The notes: generated by a model from the sequence alone, not told the origin. A stretch of DNA of 64,000 nt from CAVQBC01 sp963848415 (GCA_963848415.1 CAWKDN010000001.1:2852001-2916000), one strand, 5' to 3'. Shown: positions 1 through 8,696, numbered from the stretch's first letter. Made by a program: numbers and translations.

Positions 1-2
1 GC

Positions 3-2255
3 CTCGAGGCCGCCTTCGTGGACATCGGGCTGGAGAAGAACGGCTTCCTGCACGTCGACGAGATCGTGCTCCCCGGGGTCGAGACCGGCCGCCGCGGCCG
101 CGGCAAGACCGGCAGCCCCCGCATCACCGACCTGCTCTCGCCCGGGCAGGAGATCGTCGTCCAGGTCGTAAAGGACCCGCTGAAGACCAAGGGCGCGCGA
201 CTGTCGATGGAGCTGACGATCGCCGGGCGCTACATGGTCTACGCCCCCACCGGCGAGGGCGTCGGCGTGTCCCGCCGCCTCGAAGACGCAGAGCGCGACC
301 GCCTGCGCAAGGAGGCCAAGCAGCTCGACCTCGGCGGCGGCGGCGCGATCATCCGCACGGCGGCCTACGGCGCCAAGCGGGTCGACTTCGAGCGCGAGCT
401 GCTCTATCTCTTCAAGCTCAACGAGGTGCTGCACAAGCGCGTCGAGGAGGCCGAGGCGCCCGCGCTGGTCTTCCAGGAGGCCGACCTCTCCGTCCGCGTG
501 GTGCGCGACATCTTCTCCGAGCACTTCGAGCGCGCGATCGTCGACGATCCCCACCAGCACCGCCGGCTGGTCTCCTTCTTCACCCGCACGGCGCCCGAGC
601 TCGTCGACCGCGTCGAGCTGTGGGAGGCCGACGAGCCGCTCTTCGAGGCCTACGGCGTGGACCCGGTGATCGAGGGCATGCTCTCCCGCCGCGTCGACCT
701 GCCGAGCGGCGGCTACCTGATGATCGACTACGCCGAGGCGCTGACGGTCATCGACATCAACACCGGCTCCTTCACCGGCAAGGGCAAGGCCGCGCGCCTG
801 GAGGACACGATCACCAAGACGAACCTCGAGGCCGCCGAGGAGGTCGTGCGCCAGCTGCGGCTGCGCGACATCGGCGGCATCATCGTCATCGACTTCATCG
901 ACATGGCCCGCTCGCGCAACCGCGAGGCCGTGCTCAAGGTGCTCCGCGGCGCCCTCGACGAGGACCGCACGAAGACCTTCGTGGTCGAGATCTCCCCGCT
1001 CGGGCTGGTCGAGATGACGCGTCAGAACGTCACCGACGGCGTGCGCGAGATCATGACCAAGGCGTGCCCGACCTGCGACGGCGAGGGCGTCGTGAAGTCC
1101 GAGGAGACGATCGCGATCGAGGTCGAGCGCAAGCTTCGCGAGCTGGTCAAGGGCCGCCGCGGCGAGACGCCCGAGGCCTTCCTGGTGCGGCTGAACCCGC
1201 GCGTGACCGCGCAGTTCATCGCCGAGAACGCCCGTACCTTGCACGCGCTGGAGTCAGAGCTCGGTGTCTCCTTCCACTTCGAGGGCTCCGAGGGCCTGCC
1301 GCTCGACCACTTCGCCGTCACCCGCGAGGGCTCGCGTGAGGAGATCATGGCCGAGGCGGTGCCCTTCCGGCCCGACGACGAGGTCCACGTGGAGATCGTC
1401 GAGCCGCACATGTACAACGTCGACGACGCGGTCGCCAAGGTCGACGGCTACATCATCTCCGTGGTCAACGGCGGCGCGTTCGTGGGCGAGAAGAAGCTCG
1501 TGCGCATCGAGGACGCCGGGCGCACCGCCGCGGTCGCCGTGCTGGTCGGCGAAGACGCCGAGGCCGCGGCCGCCGCCGCCGAGGAGCGGGCGCGCGAGCG
1601 CGAGCAGGCGGAGCAGCGGGCCAAGCGCAGTGCCGCCGCCAAGCGCGGCGCGGCGCGGCGCAAGGCGCGCCAGGACGAGGCGGCGGCCGCAGAGCCCGCG
1701 GCCGCGGCCGCGTCGGCGGATGCCGCCGGCGACGACGACGCCGAGGGGAGGGGCGACGGCGACAGCGGCCCGAGCTCGCGCCGCCGGCGCGGCCGAGGCC
1801 GAGGGCGCAAACGCGATGCCGACGGCGGCGGCGAGGGCGCCGGCCGCGAGGTGACCGACGCCGAGACCGCCGAGGCGGTCGAGACGCTTGCCGACGGGGC
1901 TGCCGCGACGGCCGGCACCGGGCCGGCGGCGCTCGAGGACGCCGACGGCAGTGCGTCCGCGCCCGAGACGCCCAAGCCGCGCCGGCGCCGCCGCCGCGGT
2001 GGCGGCGGTAAGGGCGCCGACAGCGCGTCGGACAACGGCCGCGCCGGCGGCTCCGCCGACGGCGAGCCAGAGGGCGCCGAGGCCGCCGTGCCGGACACCT
2101 CCACGGACGCCGCGAAGGGCTCCGGCGCGCGCCAGGAGGGCGACGACGACGCGCTATCCTCCCCGTCTCGGCGCCGCGGCCGCAGAGGCGGACGGCGCCG
2201 TTCGCGTGCGTCGGCGCCGGGCGACCGCGCGGAAGCGACCGACGCCGGCGAGTGA
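3..2255 (+). CDS. rne: Ribonuclease E/G family endoribonuclease (5' partial)
   Basis: Endoribonuclease cutting single-stranded RNA in mRNA decay and stable-RNA maturation. The reading frame is already open at the window edge (LEAAFVDIGLEKNGFLH, inside the S1 domain), so the true start lies upstream. The catalytic core has the metal-binding DINTG (near base 755) and IVIDFIDM (near 880) segments and the Zn-link cysteines CPTCDGEG (near 1069). A TRAM-like segment follows (about 1383-1548), then about 235 low-complexity residues with Ala/Asp/Glu runs and Arg/Gly patches such as RRRRGRGRGRKR, probably disordered and RNA-binding. It heads a likely rne-rplU-rpmA transcript. The family is certain; E-type versus G-type is not, although the long tail favours an E-like scaffold. 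Confidence 0.95.
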   Translation, partial: LEAAFVDIGLEKNGFLHVDEIVLPGVETGRRGRGKTGSPRITDLLSPGQEIVVQVVKDPLKTKGARLSMELTIAGRYMVYAPTGEGVGVSRRLEDAERDRLRKEAKQLDLGGGGAIIRTAAYGAKRVDFERELLYLFKLNEVLHKRVEEAEAPALVFQEADLSVRVVRDIFSEHFERAIVDDPHQHRRLVSFFTRTAPELVDRVELWEADEPLFEAYGVDPVIEGMLSRRVDLPSGGYLMIDYAEALTVIDINTGSFTGKGKAARLEDTITKTNLEAAEEVVRQLRLRDIGGIIVIDFIDMARSRNREAVLKVLRGALDEDRTKTFVVEISPLGLVEMTRQNVTDGVREIMTKACPTCDGEGVVKSEETIAIEVERKLRELVKGRRGETPEAFLVRLNPRVTAQFIAENARTLHALESELGVSFHFEGSEGLPLDHFAVTREGSREEIMAEAVPFRPDDEVHVEIVEPHMYNVDDAVAKVDGYIISVVNGGAFVGEKKLVRIEDAGRTAAVAVLVGEDAEAAAAAAEERAREREQAEQRAKRSAAAKRGAARRKARQDEAAAAEPAAAAASADAAGDDDAEGRGDGDSGPSSRRRRGRGRGRKRDADGGGEGAGREVTDAETAEAVETLADGAAATAGTGPAALEDADGSASAPETPKPRRRRRRGGGGKGADSASDNGRAGGSADGEPEGAEAAVPDTSTDAAKGSGARQEGDDDALSSPSRRRGRRGGRRRSRASAPGDRAEATDAGE

Positions 2256-2677
2256 CCCCCAGCCAGCCGATGCCCGCCAAGAGCCAGTCCACCGACTCCA
2301 CCTACGCCGTCGTCAAGAGCGGCGGCAAGCAGTACCGCGTCCAGGAGGGCGCGACGCTGCTGGTGGAGCGCCTTGGCGCCGACGAGGGCGCGAAGGTCGA
2401 CCTCGAGCCGCTGCTCTACAGCGGCGACTCGGAGACCGTCTTCGCGACGTCGGAGCTCGGGCGCATCAGCGTGCAGGCCACCGTGGTCGGCCACGAGCGC
2501 GGCCCGAAGCTGCGGGTCTTCAAGTTCAAGCCCAAGCGCGGGTACAAGCGCCGGACCGGCCACCGGCAGGAGCTGACCCGGATACAGGTGACGGGCATCT
2601 CCGTGACCAAGGGCACGGGCGGCGGCCGCAGCCGTGCGAAGAAGCCCGCCGAGACGGCCGAGCAGGAGAGCAGCTAG
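2252..2677 (+). CDS. rplU: 50S ribosomal protein L21
   Basis: Large-subunit ribosomal protein that binds 23S rRNA. The family signature YAVVKSGGKQYRVQEG begins about 18 residues in, and the RNA-binding KFKPKRGYKRRTGHRQ block is clear. The GTG at 2252 overlaps the rne stop as GTGA, a coupling pattern frequent in this window; the ATG at 2270 is an alternative that gives 135 residues. The C-terminus is extended by a Lys/Glu-rich tail (AKKPAETAEQESS) beyond the usual length of about 100 residues. rpmA starts 2 bases after the stop. The order rne-rplU-rpmA-obgE is typical of actinobacteria. Confidence 0.95.
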   Translation: MTPSQPMPAKSQSTDSTYAVVKSGGKQYRVQEGATLLVERLGADEGAKVDLEPLLYSGDSETVFATSELGRISVQATVVGHERGPKLRVFKFKPKRGYKRRTGHRQELTRIQVTGISVTKGTGGGRSRAKKPAETAEQESS

Positions 2678-2679
2678 CG

Positions 2680-2934
2680 ATGGCACACAAGAAGGGCCTC
2701 GGCTCCAGCCGCAACGGACGCGACTCCAATGCCCAGCGCCTCGGGGTGAAGATCTTCGCCGGCCAGGTGGTCAACGGCGGCGAGATCATCGTCCGCCAGC
2801 GCGGGACCCGCTTCAAGCCGGGCGACGGCGCGGGCCTCGGCAAGGACGACACCATCTTCGCCAAGCGCCCTGGCGTGGTGCAGTTCCGCGCCGGCCGGCG
2901 CGGCCGCGTCATCTCGGTCGACGCGGCCGAGTAG
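2680..2934 (+). CDS. rpmA: 50S ribosomal protein L27
   Basis: Large-subunit protein whose N-terminus reaches towards the peptidyl transferase centre. The product is 84 residues and starts MAHKKGLGSSRNGRDSNAQRLGVK, so there is no N-terminal extension of the kind that is proteolytically removed in Firmicutes. The motif GTRFKPGDGAGLGKDDTIFA is the family signature. It is the last gene of the rne-rplU-rpmA run; a G+C-rich hairpin at 2963-2978 follows and an oppositely oriented SDR gene comes next, so transcription probably ends here. Confidence 0.97.
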   Translation: MAHKKGLGSSRNGRDSNAQRLGVKIFAGQVVNGGEIIVRQRGTRFKPGDGAGLGKDDTIFAKRPGVVQFRAGRRGRVISVDAAE

Positions 2935-2962
2935 CCACACGCCGGCCGGACCGCGGCGGCAA

Positions 2963-2978
2963 CCCGCCGAGCGGCGGG
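2963..2978. terminator. G+C-rich hairpin between rpmA and the convergent SDR gene
   Basis: A perfect 7-base-pair inverted repeat (CCCGCCG, 2-base loop, CGGCGGG) sits in the 102-base gap between two convergent genes. It has no T run, so it may act as a bidirectional pause or termination hairpin rather than a classical intrinsic terminator. Confidence 0.45.
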
Positions 2979-3036
2979 CCGCGGCCGCACCCCGGCTCCG
3001 GCGACCGCCGCCGCACCCCGGACGGTCGGAGACGGC

Positions 3037-3729
3037 TCAGTTCGCCTGCGCCGTCGGGCGGACGAGGATCTCGTTGACGTCGACGTGCGGCGGCTGGGAG
3101 ACCGCGTACATGACCGCGCGCGCGATGTCGTCGGCCTCCAGCGTCGCGCTCTCGGGCGGCTTGTCGAAGAACGGCGTGGCCACCATCCCCGGCTCGACCA
3201 CGGTCACGCGCACGCCACTGTCGCCGAAGTCCTGCCGCGCGGACTCGCCCATCCCGCTCACCGCCCACTTCGTGGACGAGTACAGCGAGCCCGAGATCGC
3301 CCGCCGCCCGGCGACCGAGCCGGTGAGCAGCAGGTGCCCGCGGCTCGCCTTCAGGGGATCCATCGTCGCCCGGATGGTCAGCGCCGCGCCGTAGACGTTG
3401 GTGAGCACCATCGCCTTCCACTGCTCGACGTCGCCGGACTGAAAGCCGCGTGGCCCGCCGAAGCCGGCGTTGGCGAAGGCGACGTCGAGTCGGCCGAAGC
3501 GCTCGAGCGCCTGGGCCACCATCGCCTCCTGGTCGGGCCACTCGGTGACGTCGCAGCGCACGGCGATCGCGCGCTCGTCGCCGCCGAGCTCTTCGGCCAG
3601 CGCGGACAGCTTGTCCTCGGAGCGCGCGGCCAGCACGAGGCGGTACCCGGCCTGTGCGGCGTGGCGGGCGGTGGCGGCGCCGATGCCGGTGGAGGCGCCG
3701 GTGATCAGGAAGACTGGGTCGTCGGTCAT
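3037..3729 (-). CDS. SDR family oxidoreductase
   Basis: Short-chain dehydrogenase/reductase of 230 residues, a classical single Rossmann-fold NAD(P)-dependent enzyme; substrate unknown. Visible motifs are the cofactor loop GASTGIGAATA near residue 9, the NAG motif (FANAGFGGP) near 85 and the catalytic YSSTK around 150. The ATG at 3729 is chosen because the TGxxxGxG loop begins 9 residues in; the open frame continues far upstream but antisense to obgE. It is transcribed divergently from obgE, with 21 bases between the two starts, and convergently with rpmA. Neighbours give no pathway clue. Confidence 0.9.
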   Translation of the reverse strand: MTDDPVFLITGASTGIGAATARHAAQAGYRLVLAARSEDKLSALAEELGGDERAIAVRCDVTEWPDQEAMVAQALERFGRLDVAFANAGFGGPRGFQSGDVEQWKAMVLTNVYGAALTIRATMDPLKASRGHLLLTGSVAGRRAISGSLYSSTKWAVSGMGESARQDFGDSGVRVTVVEPGMVATPFFDKPPESATLEADDIARAVMYAVSQPPHVDVNEILVRPTAQAN

Positions 3730-3734
3730 GGGGC

Positions 3735-3740
3735 TACCGT
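3735..3740 (+). promoter_or_regulatory. Putative -10 element of obgE
   Basis: TACCGT ends 10 bases before the obgE ATG, so a transcript would begin at or next to the start codon. No -35 match is obvious. Confidence 0.35.
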
Positions 3741-3750
3741 GTACCCGCTG

Positions 3751-5052
3751 ATGCTCCACGATCGTGCCAGGATCGAGGTCCGCGCCGGCGCGGGCGGCAA
3801 CGGCTGCCTGTCCTTCCGCCGTGAGGCCCACGTTCCCAAGGGCGGGCCGGACGGCGGCGACGGCGGCCGCGGCGGCGACGTGGTGCTGCGCTGCGACGAC
3901 TCGCTGCGCGACCTGCAGGGCTTTCGGCGCCGGGCGCACTTCCGCGCGGCGCGCGGCGGCCACGGGCAGGGCGCGTTGCGCCACGGCGCCGACGGGGAGG
4001 CGCTCGAGATCGGCGTGCCACCCGGCACCCAGGTCACGCGCTGGGACGGCACCCGCTACGACCTCGTCCGCCCCGGCCAGCGCGTCACGATCGCCCGCGG
4101 CGGGCCCGGCGGGCGCGGCAACAAGCGCTTCGCCGGCCCGGTCCGGCAGGCGCCGCGGCTGGCCGAGCGCGGCCTGCCCGGTGACGAGGGACGGCTCGAG
4201 CTGCACCTCAAGCTGCTCGCCGACGCCGGCCTGGTCGGGCTCCCCAACGCGGGAAAGTCCTCGTTGCTGGCGCGGCTCACGCGCGCGCGCCCGAAGGTGG
4301 CCGGATACCCGTTCACGACGCTCGAGCCGGCGCTCGGGACGCTCGAGGCCGACGACCGCCAGCTGGTGCTGGCCGACATCCCCGGGCTGATCGAGGGCGC
4401 GAGCGGCGGCGCCGGGCTCGGGCACGACTTCCTCGCGCACGTCGAGCGCACGCGCCTGCTGGTCCACGTGGTCGACCTCGCGCCGCTCGACGGCTCTGAT
4501 CCCGTCGCCAACCACGCGGTGATCGAGCACGAGCTCGCCGAGCACGATCCACAGCTGGCGGCCCTGCCCAGGATCCTTGCGCTCTCCAAGGCCGACCTCG
4601 TGCCCACGGAGGCCGCCGAGGGCGCCGCGGCCGATTGGCGCGAACGGCTCGGTCCCGGCGTGCCCGTGCTGGTCACCTCCAGCGCGACCCGCCAGGGCCT
4701 CGACGCGCTCGCGCGCGAGCTGCTGCGCCGCGTCCCGGTCGCCAACCCCGCCTCTGCGGGCGAGGGCGAGGGCGAGGACGAGGTGGCGGAGTTCCAAGTC
4801 TTCCGGCCGGCGGCCGGCAAGGCGTTCACGGTCGAGCGCGTCGGCGCCGGCGCCTTCAGGATCGTGGGGGAGGCCGTCGACCGTCTCGTGGCCCGCCACG
4901 ACCTCGACAACGAGGAGGCGCTCTCCCACGTCGAGTACCGGCTGCGCCGGATGGGCGTCATCGGGGCGCTGGAGGCACGCGGGTTCGAGCCGGGCGACGA
5001 CGTCGAGATCGGCGGGGTGGTCTTCGAGCTCGACCCCGGCGCGCCGCTGTAG
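3751..5052 (+). CDS. obgE: GTPase ObgE/CgtA
   Basis: Ribosome-associated GTPase acting in 50S maturation and stress signalling. The 433-residue product has all three family domains: the glycine-rich OBG fold (GGNGCLSFRREAHVPKGGP, residues about 1-155), the GTPase domain (G1 GLPNAGKSS, G2 region YPFTTLEP, G3 DIPGLIEGAS, and G4 as SKAD rather than NKxD) and the C-terminal OCT domain (EFQVFRPAAGKAFTVERVG to the end). The ATG at 3751 matches the usual N-terminus (MxxDRxRIEVRAG); a GTG at 3739 is in frame but adds only 4 residues. proB follows after 36 bases. Confidence 0.96.
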   Translation: MLHDRARIEVRAGAGGNGCLSFRREAHVPKGGPDGGDGGRGGDVVLRCDDSLRDLQGFRRRAHFRAARGGHGQGALRHGADGEALEIGVPPGTQVTRWDGTRYDLVRPGQRVTIARGGPGGRGNKRFAGPVRQAPRLAERGLPGDEGRLELHLKLLADAGLVGLPNAGKSSLLARLTRARPKVAGYPFTTLEPALGTLEADDRQLVLADIPGLIEGASGGAGLGHDFLAHVERTRLLVHVVDLAPLDGSDPVANHAVIEHELAEHDPQLAALPRILALSKADLVPTEAAEGAAADWRERLGPGVPVLVTSSATRQGLDALARELLRRVPVANPASAGEGEGEDEVAEFQVFRPAAGKAFTVERVGAGAFRIVGEAVDRLVARHDLDNEEALSHVEYRLRRMGVIGALEARGFEPGDDVEIGGVVFELDPGAPL

Positions 5053-5071
5053 CGGAGCGGAGCGCTCGGAC

Positions 5072-5077
5072 TAAGCT
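5072..5077 (+). promoter_or_regulatory. Putative -10 element of proB
   Basis: TAAGCT ends 11 bases before the proB ATG. It overlaps the right arm of a 7-base inverted repeat (GCGGAGC at 5052-5058, GCTCCGC at 5075-5081). Confidence 0.35.
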
Positions 5078-5088
5078 CCGCGTCAGTC

Positions 5089-6189
5089 ATGCCCGTCGCC
5101 GTGGTCAAGGTCGGCTCCTCGCTGGTGGCCCAGGACTCCGGCGAGCTGCGCCTGTCCGTGGTCGCCCGCGTCTGCGAGGAGGTCGCCGACCTGCACGCCG
5201 AGGGCGTCGACGTGGTGGTGGTGACCTCCGGCGCGATCGCCCGTGGCATGAAGCTGCTCGACCTTGCGATCCGCCCGCGCGACATCGAGGCGCTCCAGGC
5301 CGCCAGCGCCGTGGGGCAGGGGCGTCTGTACCGGACCTACGACGAGCTGCTGCGCGAGCGCGGCGTGCAGACGGCCCAGGTGCTGCTCACCTTCTTCGAC
5401 ATGAGCGCGCGCACCCACTACCTCAACGCGCGGCGCACGCTGCAGAAGCTGCTCGAGTGGCGGATCGTGCCGATCATCAACGAGAACGACACGACCACCA
5501 CGGACGACATCTCCTTCGGCGACAACGACTTCCTGGCCGCCCAGGTGGCCGTCCTGCTGGGCGCCGAGCGGCTCGTGCTGCTCACCGACACCGAGGGCCT
5601 CTACACCGCCGATCCGCGGCGCGACCCCGGTGCCGAGCTCGTCGAGGAGGTCGCCGATTACGAGGCGCTGTCGGCCCTGCAGATCGGCCATTCGGCCTCG
5701 CCGCTCGGGTCCGGCGGCATGCGCTCGAAGGTCGTTGCCGCCGAGATGGCGACGGCGGCGGGCGTCACGACCGTCATCACCAACGGGCTCGTGCCCGGCG
5801 GGCTCCGGCGCGCCTGGCTGGGTGAGCCGGGCGGCACCCGCTTCCCGCCCCAGCCGGTGCGCCACTCGAGCTTCAAGCTGTGGCTGAAGTACGCCAAGCC
5901 GAGCCACGGGACGGTGACGGTCGACCCGGGCGCCGCGCGGGCCCTGCGCGAGGGCGGCACCAGCCTGTTGCCGGTCGGCGTGGTCGAGGTGGAAGGGCGC
6001 TTCGACGCCGGCGACGCGGTCGACGTCCGCGGCGAGGGCGCGGCCGCCGGCCTGGTGGGCAAGGGCATCAGCAACTACTCCGACGCCGAGCTCAAGCGCG
6101 TCATGGGCCTCAAGTCCTCCGAGGTGCGCACCGTGCTCCCCCGCGCGACGGAGGAGGCCGTGCACCGGGACTACTTCGTGTTGGCCTGA
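5089..6189 (+). CDS. proB: Glutamate 5-kinase
   Basis: First step of proline synthesis: ATP-dependent phosphorylation of L-glutamate to glutamyl 5-phosphate. The product is 366 residues. The amino-acid-kinase fold occupies about residues 1-255 (VVKVGSSLV, VTSGAIARG, PIINENDTT, FGDNDFLAAQVA, LTDTEGLYTADPR and the GSGGMRSK loop), followed by a C-terminal PUA domain at about 270-350 (GTVTVDPGAARALREGGTSLLPVGV). PUA-containing ProB enzymes are typically proline-feedback sensitive. proA follows 42 bases downstream, so the two consecutive enzymes are made together. Confidence 0.97.
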   Translation: MPVAVVKVGSSLVAQDSGELRLSVVARVCEEVADLHAEGVDVVVVTSGAIARGMKLLDLAIRPRDIEALQAASAVGQGRLYRTYDELLRERGVQTAQVLLTFFDMSARTHYLNARRTLQKLLEWRIVPIINENDTTTTDDISFGDNDFLAAQVAVLLGAERLVLLTDTEGLYTADPRRDPGAELVEEVADYEALSALQIGHSASPLGSGGMRSKVVAAEMATAAGVTTVITNGLVPGGLRRAWLGEPGGTRFPPQPVRHSSFKLWLKYAKPSHGTVTVDPGAARALREGGTSLLPVGVVEVEGRFDAGDAVDVRGEGAAAGLVGKGISNYSDAELKRVMGLKSSEVRTVLPRATEEAVHRDYFVLA

Positions 6190-6218
6190 GCGCTCCGGCC
6201 GGGCCGGGCGCGGGCATC

Positions 6219-6224
6219 TACACT
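6219..6224 (+). promoter_or_regulatory. Putative -10 element of proA
   Basis: TACACT ends 7 bases before the proA ATG, the same geometry as at other genes in the window. It would allow proA to be transcribed independently of proB. Confidence 0.35.
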
Positions 6225-6231
6225 CCGGCCC

Positions 6232-7545
6232 ATGGCGGTACAAGCGGTTTCCCCGGCCGGTACGGCCCAGCCCGGGCCGGGCGGCGGCAGCTCGGTCACC
6301 GAGCTCTGCCTCGGTGCGCGCGCCGCCTCGCGGGCTCTGGCGGCGACCAGCTCGCGCCTGCGCGACGGGGCCCTGCTCGCGCTGGCCGACGCGCTCGAGG
6401 CGCGGACGCCCGAGATCCTCGAGGCCAACACGCGCGACCTGCAGGCCGGGCGCGAGGCCGGGTTGGCCCCCGCGCTGATGGACCGGCTCGCGCTCGACGG
6501 CGCCCGCGTCGCGGCGATGGCCGCGGGGGTCCGGTCGATCGTCGCGCTGCCCGACCCCGTCGGCGAGGTGATCGATGGCTCGCGGCTGCCCAACGGGCTC
6601 GAGGTGCGCAAGGTCCGTGTCCCGCTCGGCGTCGTCGCCGTGGTCTACGAGGCGCGCCCGAACGTCACCATCGACGCCGCGGCGCTGTGCCTGAAGTCCG
6701 GCAACGCCGTCGTGCTGCGCGGATCCTCCTCGGCGGCTCACTCCAACGCCGTGCTCGCGACGGTCGCGGCCGAGGCGGTCAGGGCGGCGGGGCTCCCCGA
6801 CGGCGCGTTGACGCTGGTGGCCGGGGGCGGGCGCGAGGAGCTGGCCGAGCTCGCCACCCAGGAGGGGGTCGTCGACCTGATCATCCCGCGCGGCGGCGAG
6901 GGCCTCAAGCAGGCGCTCAGCGCCGTCGCGACGGTGCCGGTGATCTACGCGGCCTCGGGCAACTGCCACGTCTACGTCGACGCCGGCGCCGACCTCGAGA
7001 TGGCCGAGCGGATCGTCGTCAACGCCAAGGTCCAGCGCCCGGGTGTCTGCAACGCCGCCGAGACGCTCCTGGTGCACGCCGGCGCCGCGGCCGGGTTCCT
7101 GCCCCGGATCATCCCCGCGCTCCGCGACGCGGGCGTCGAGCTGCGCGCTGACGAGCGCGTACGGGCGGCTGCTGGGCCGCACGCCGGCGAGCTCGAGATC
7201 GCCGCCGAGAGCGACTGGGCGCAAGAGTTCCTCGACCTCGTGCTCGCGATCAAGCTGGTCGACTCCGTCGAGGACGCCATCGCCCACGTCAACGCGTACG
7301 GCTCGGGGCACTCCGAGGCGATCGTGACCCGCGACTGGGCGGCCGCCCGCGCGTTCGAGCTGGGGGTCGACGCCGCGTGCGTGTACGTCAACGCCTCCAC
7401 CCGCTTCACCGACGGCGGCGAGTTCGGGATGGGAGCGGAGATCGGCAACTCGACCCAGAAGCTGCACGCCCGCGGCCCGATCGGCCTGCGCGAGCTGTGC
7501 GCGCTGAAGTACCTGATCGAGGGCACGGGCCAGATCCGGCCCTGA
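6232..7545 (+). CDS. proA: Gamma-glutamyl phosphate reductase
   Basis: NADPH-dependent reduction of glutamyl 5-phosphate to glutamate semialdehyde, the second step of proline synthesis. The 437-residue product is an aldehyde-dehydrogenase-fold enzyme; the catalytic cysteine is in KVQRPGVCNAAET (about residue 273). Other family blocks are VVYEARPNVTIDAA, LKSGNAVVLRGSSSA and the C-terminal RFTDGGEFGMGAEIGNSTQKLHARGP, broken here only by the length of the motif. The first 20 or so residues are Pro/Gly-rich and not conserved, so the start could lie slightly downstream. nadD begins 12 bases after the stop. Confidence 0.97.
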   Translation: MAVQAVSPAGTAQPGPGGGSSVTELCLGARAASRALAATSSRLRDGALLALADALEARTPEILEANTRDLQAGREAGLAPALMDRLALDGARVAAMAAGVRSIVALPDPVGEVIDGSRLPNGLEVRKVRVPLGVVAVVYEARPNVTIDAAALCLKSGNAVVLRGSSSAAHSNAVLATVAAEAVRAAGLPDGALTLVAGGGREELAELATQEGVVDLIIPRGGEGLKQALSAVATVPVIYAASGNCHVYVDAGADLEMAERIVVNAKVQRPGVCNAAETLLVHAGAAAGFLPRIIPALRDAGVELRADERVRAAAGPHAGELEIAAESDWAQEFLDLVLAIKLVDSVEDAIAHVNAYGSGHSEAIVTRDWAAARAFELGVDAACVYVNASTRFTDGGEFGMGAEIGNSTQKLHARGPIGLRELCALKYLIEGTGQIRP

Positions 7546-7557
7546 GGCGCTGCACGC

Positions 7558-8190
7558 GTGGCGCGCCTCGGCCTGCTCGGCGGCACCTTCAACCCGCCCC
7601 ACCTCGGCCACCTGATCTGTGCTCAGGAGGCCTGCGACCAGCTGGGTCTCGACCGGGTCGTGCTCCTGCCGGTCAACGCCCCCCCGCACAAGGCGGCCGA
7701 GGACGATCCCGGCGTGGAGCATCGCGTCGAGCTCTGCCGCCTGGCGACGGCCGGCGACCCGCGACTCGGGGTCTCGCGCGTGGATGCCGACCGGCCGGGG
7801 CCGTCGTACACCGTCGATACCCTCCGTACGCTGAATGAGCGAACGCCAGAGGACGAGCTGACCTTCATCGTGGGAGGGGACATGGCCCACTCCCTGCCCG
7901 CCTGGCGCGACCCCGAGAGGGTGCTGGCCCTGGCCACGCTCGCCGTCGCCGAGCGCCAGGGCGTTGCGCGCGAGGACATCGCCGAGCGCCTCTCCGGGCT
8001 GCGCGGCGCCGCCGAGCGCGTGCGCTTCTTCGACATGCCGCGGCTGGACATCTCCTCCTCGATGCTGCGCCGGCGCGTGGCGGCCGGGCGCCCCATCCGC
8101 TACCTCGTGCCCGACCCGGTCGCGGCCTACGTCGAGCGCGCCGGCCTCTACGGGGCCGGCACCACGGCAGAGGTCGAGGCCTCCACATGA
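7558..8190 (+). CDS. nadD: Nicotinate-nucleotide adenylyltransferase
   Basis: Adenylates nicotinate mononucleotide to deamido-NAD in NAD synthesis. The product is 210 residues with the nucleotidyltransferase HxGH motif in GGTFNPPHLGHLICAQEA near the N-terminus and the C-terminal ISSSMLRRRV phosphate-binding motif (family ISSTxIR). The GTG at 7558 places the first beta-strand (RLGLLGGTFNPPH) right at the start, as is usual. The stop overlaps the rsfS start as ATGA. The obgE-proB-proA-nadD-rsfS order is conserved in actinobacteria. Confidence 0.96.
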   Translation: MARLGLLGGTFNPPHLGHLICAQEACDQLGLDRVVLLPVNAPPHKAAEDDPGVEHRVELCRLATAGDPRLGVSRVDADRPGPSYTVDTLRTLNERTPEDELTFIVGGDMAHSLPAWRDPERVLALATLAVAERQGVAREDIAERLSGLRGAAERVRFFDMPRLDISSSMLRRRVAAGRPIRYLVPDPVAAYVERAGLYGAGTTAEVEAST

Positions 8191-8597
8191 CGGGCAAAGG
8201 GACCAACGGCACGCCGGGACAGCTCGCGGGGGTCGACGGTGCGCCGTCATCGGACGCCGCCGAGCTGGCCGGCTGGATCAGCGCCTACGCGGACGACAAG
8301 CGCGCGATCGACATCATCGAGCTCGACCTGCGCGGCGTCCTCGGCTACACGGACTACTTCGTGATCTGCTCGGGCAACACCGACCGCCAGACCAAGGCGA
8401 TCCACGACGGCATCCACCTCGGGATGAAGCAGGAGCACGGCGTGCTGCCCCGCCGCGTCGAGGGCCTCTCGCAGGCGCGCTGGATCCTGATGGACTACCT
8501 CGACGTGGTGGTGCACGTCTTCACCCCGGAGGCGCGCGAGTACTACCGGCTCGAGCAGCTGTGGGGCGAGGCGCCGCGACGGGCGGCCGGCGGCTGA
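8187..8597 (+). CDS. rsfS: Ribosome silencing factor RsfS
   Basis: Binds L14 on the 50S subunit and blocks subunit joining under nutrient limitation. The 136-residue product has the family core DIIELDLRGVLGYTDYFVICSG, then NTDRQTKAIHDGI and WILMDYLDVVVHVFTPEAREYY with LEQLWGEA. An extra N-terminal stretch of about 25 residues is rich in Gly/Ala. It overlaps nadD by 4 bases, which suggests translational coupling. A minus-strand tRNA gene follows 26 bases later. Confidence 0.96.
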   Translation: MTGKGTNGTPGQLAGVDGAPSSDAAELAGWISAYADDKRAIDIIELDLRGVLGYTDYFVICSGNTDRQTKAIHDGIHLGMKQEHGVLPRRVEGLSQARWILMDYLDVVVHVFTPEAREYYRLEQLWGEAPRRAAGG

Positions 8598-8623
8598 GCG
8601 CCGGAGCGGGCTGCCCGGTGCAG

Positions 8624-8696
8624 TGGAGCTAGGGGGACTCGAACCCCCGACCTTTCGGCTGCCAGCCGAACGCTCTCCCAACTGAGCTATAGCCCC
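8624..8696 (-). tRNA. tRNA-Ala (anticodon GGC)
   Basis: A full cloverleaf can be folded: acceptor GGGGCTA with TAGCTCC (one G-T pair), D stem GCTC/GAGC, anticodon stem TTCGG/CCGAA around loop CTGGCAG (anticodon GGC, reading GCC and GCU), T stem GGGGG/CCCCC with loop TTCGAGT, discriminator A. Length is 73 bases. CCA is not encoded. It stands alone between rsfS and the divergent leuS. Confidence 0.96.

Noticed and set aside
5083..8250. A very long minus-strand open frame opposite proB, proA and nadD (also 8247-11786, 44393-46978 and 47324-50038)
   Set aside because: Each lies antisense to well-conserved genes and has the Arg/Pro/Ala-rich composition expected of a G+C-rich shadow frame. None shows a domain.
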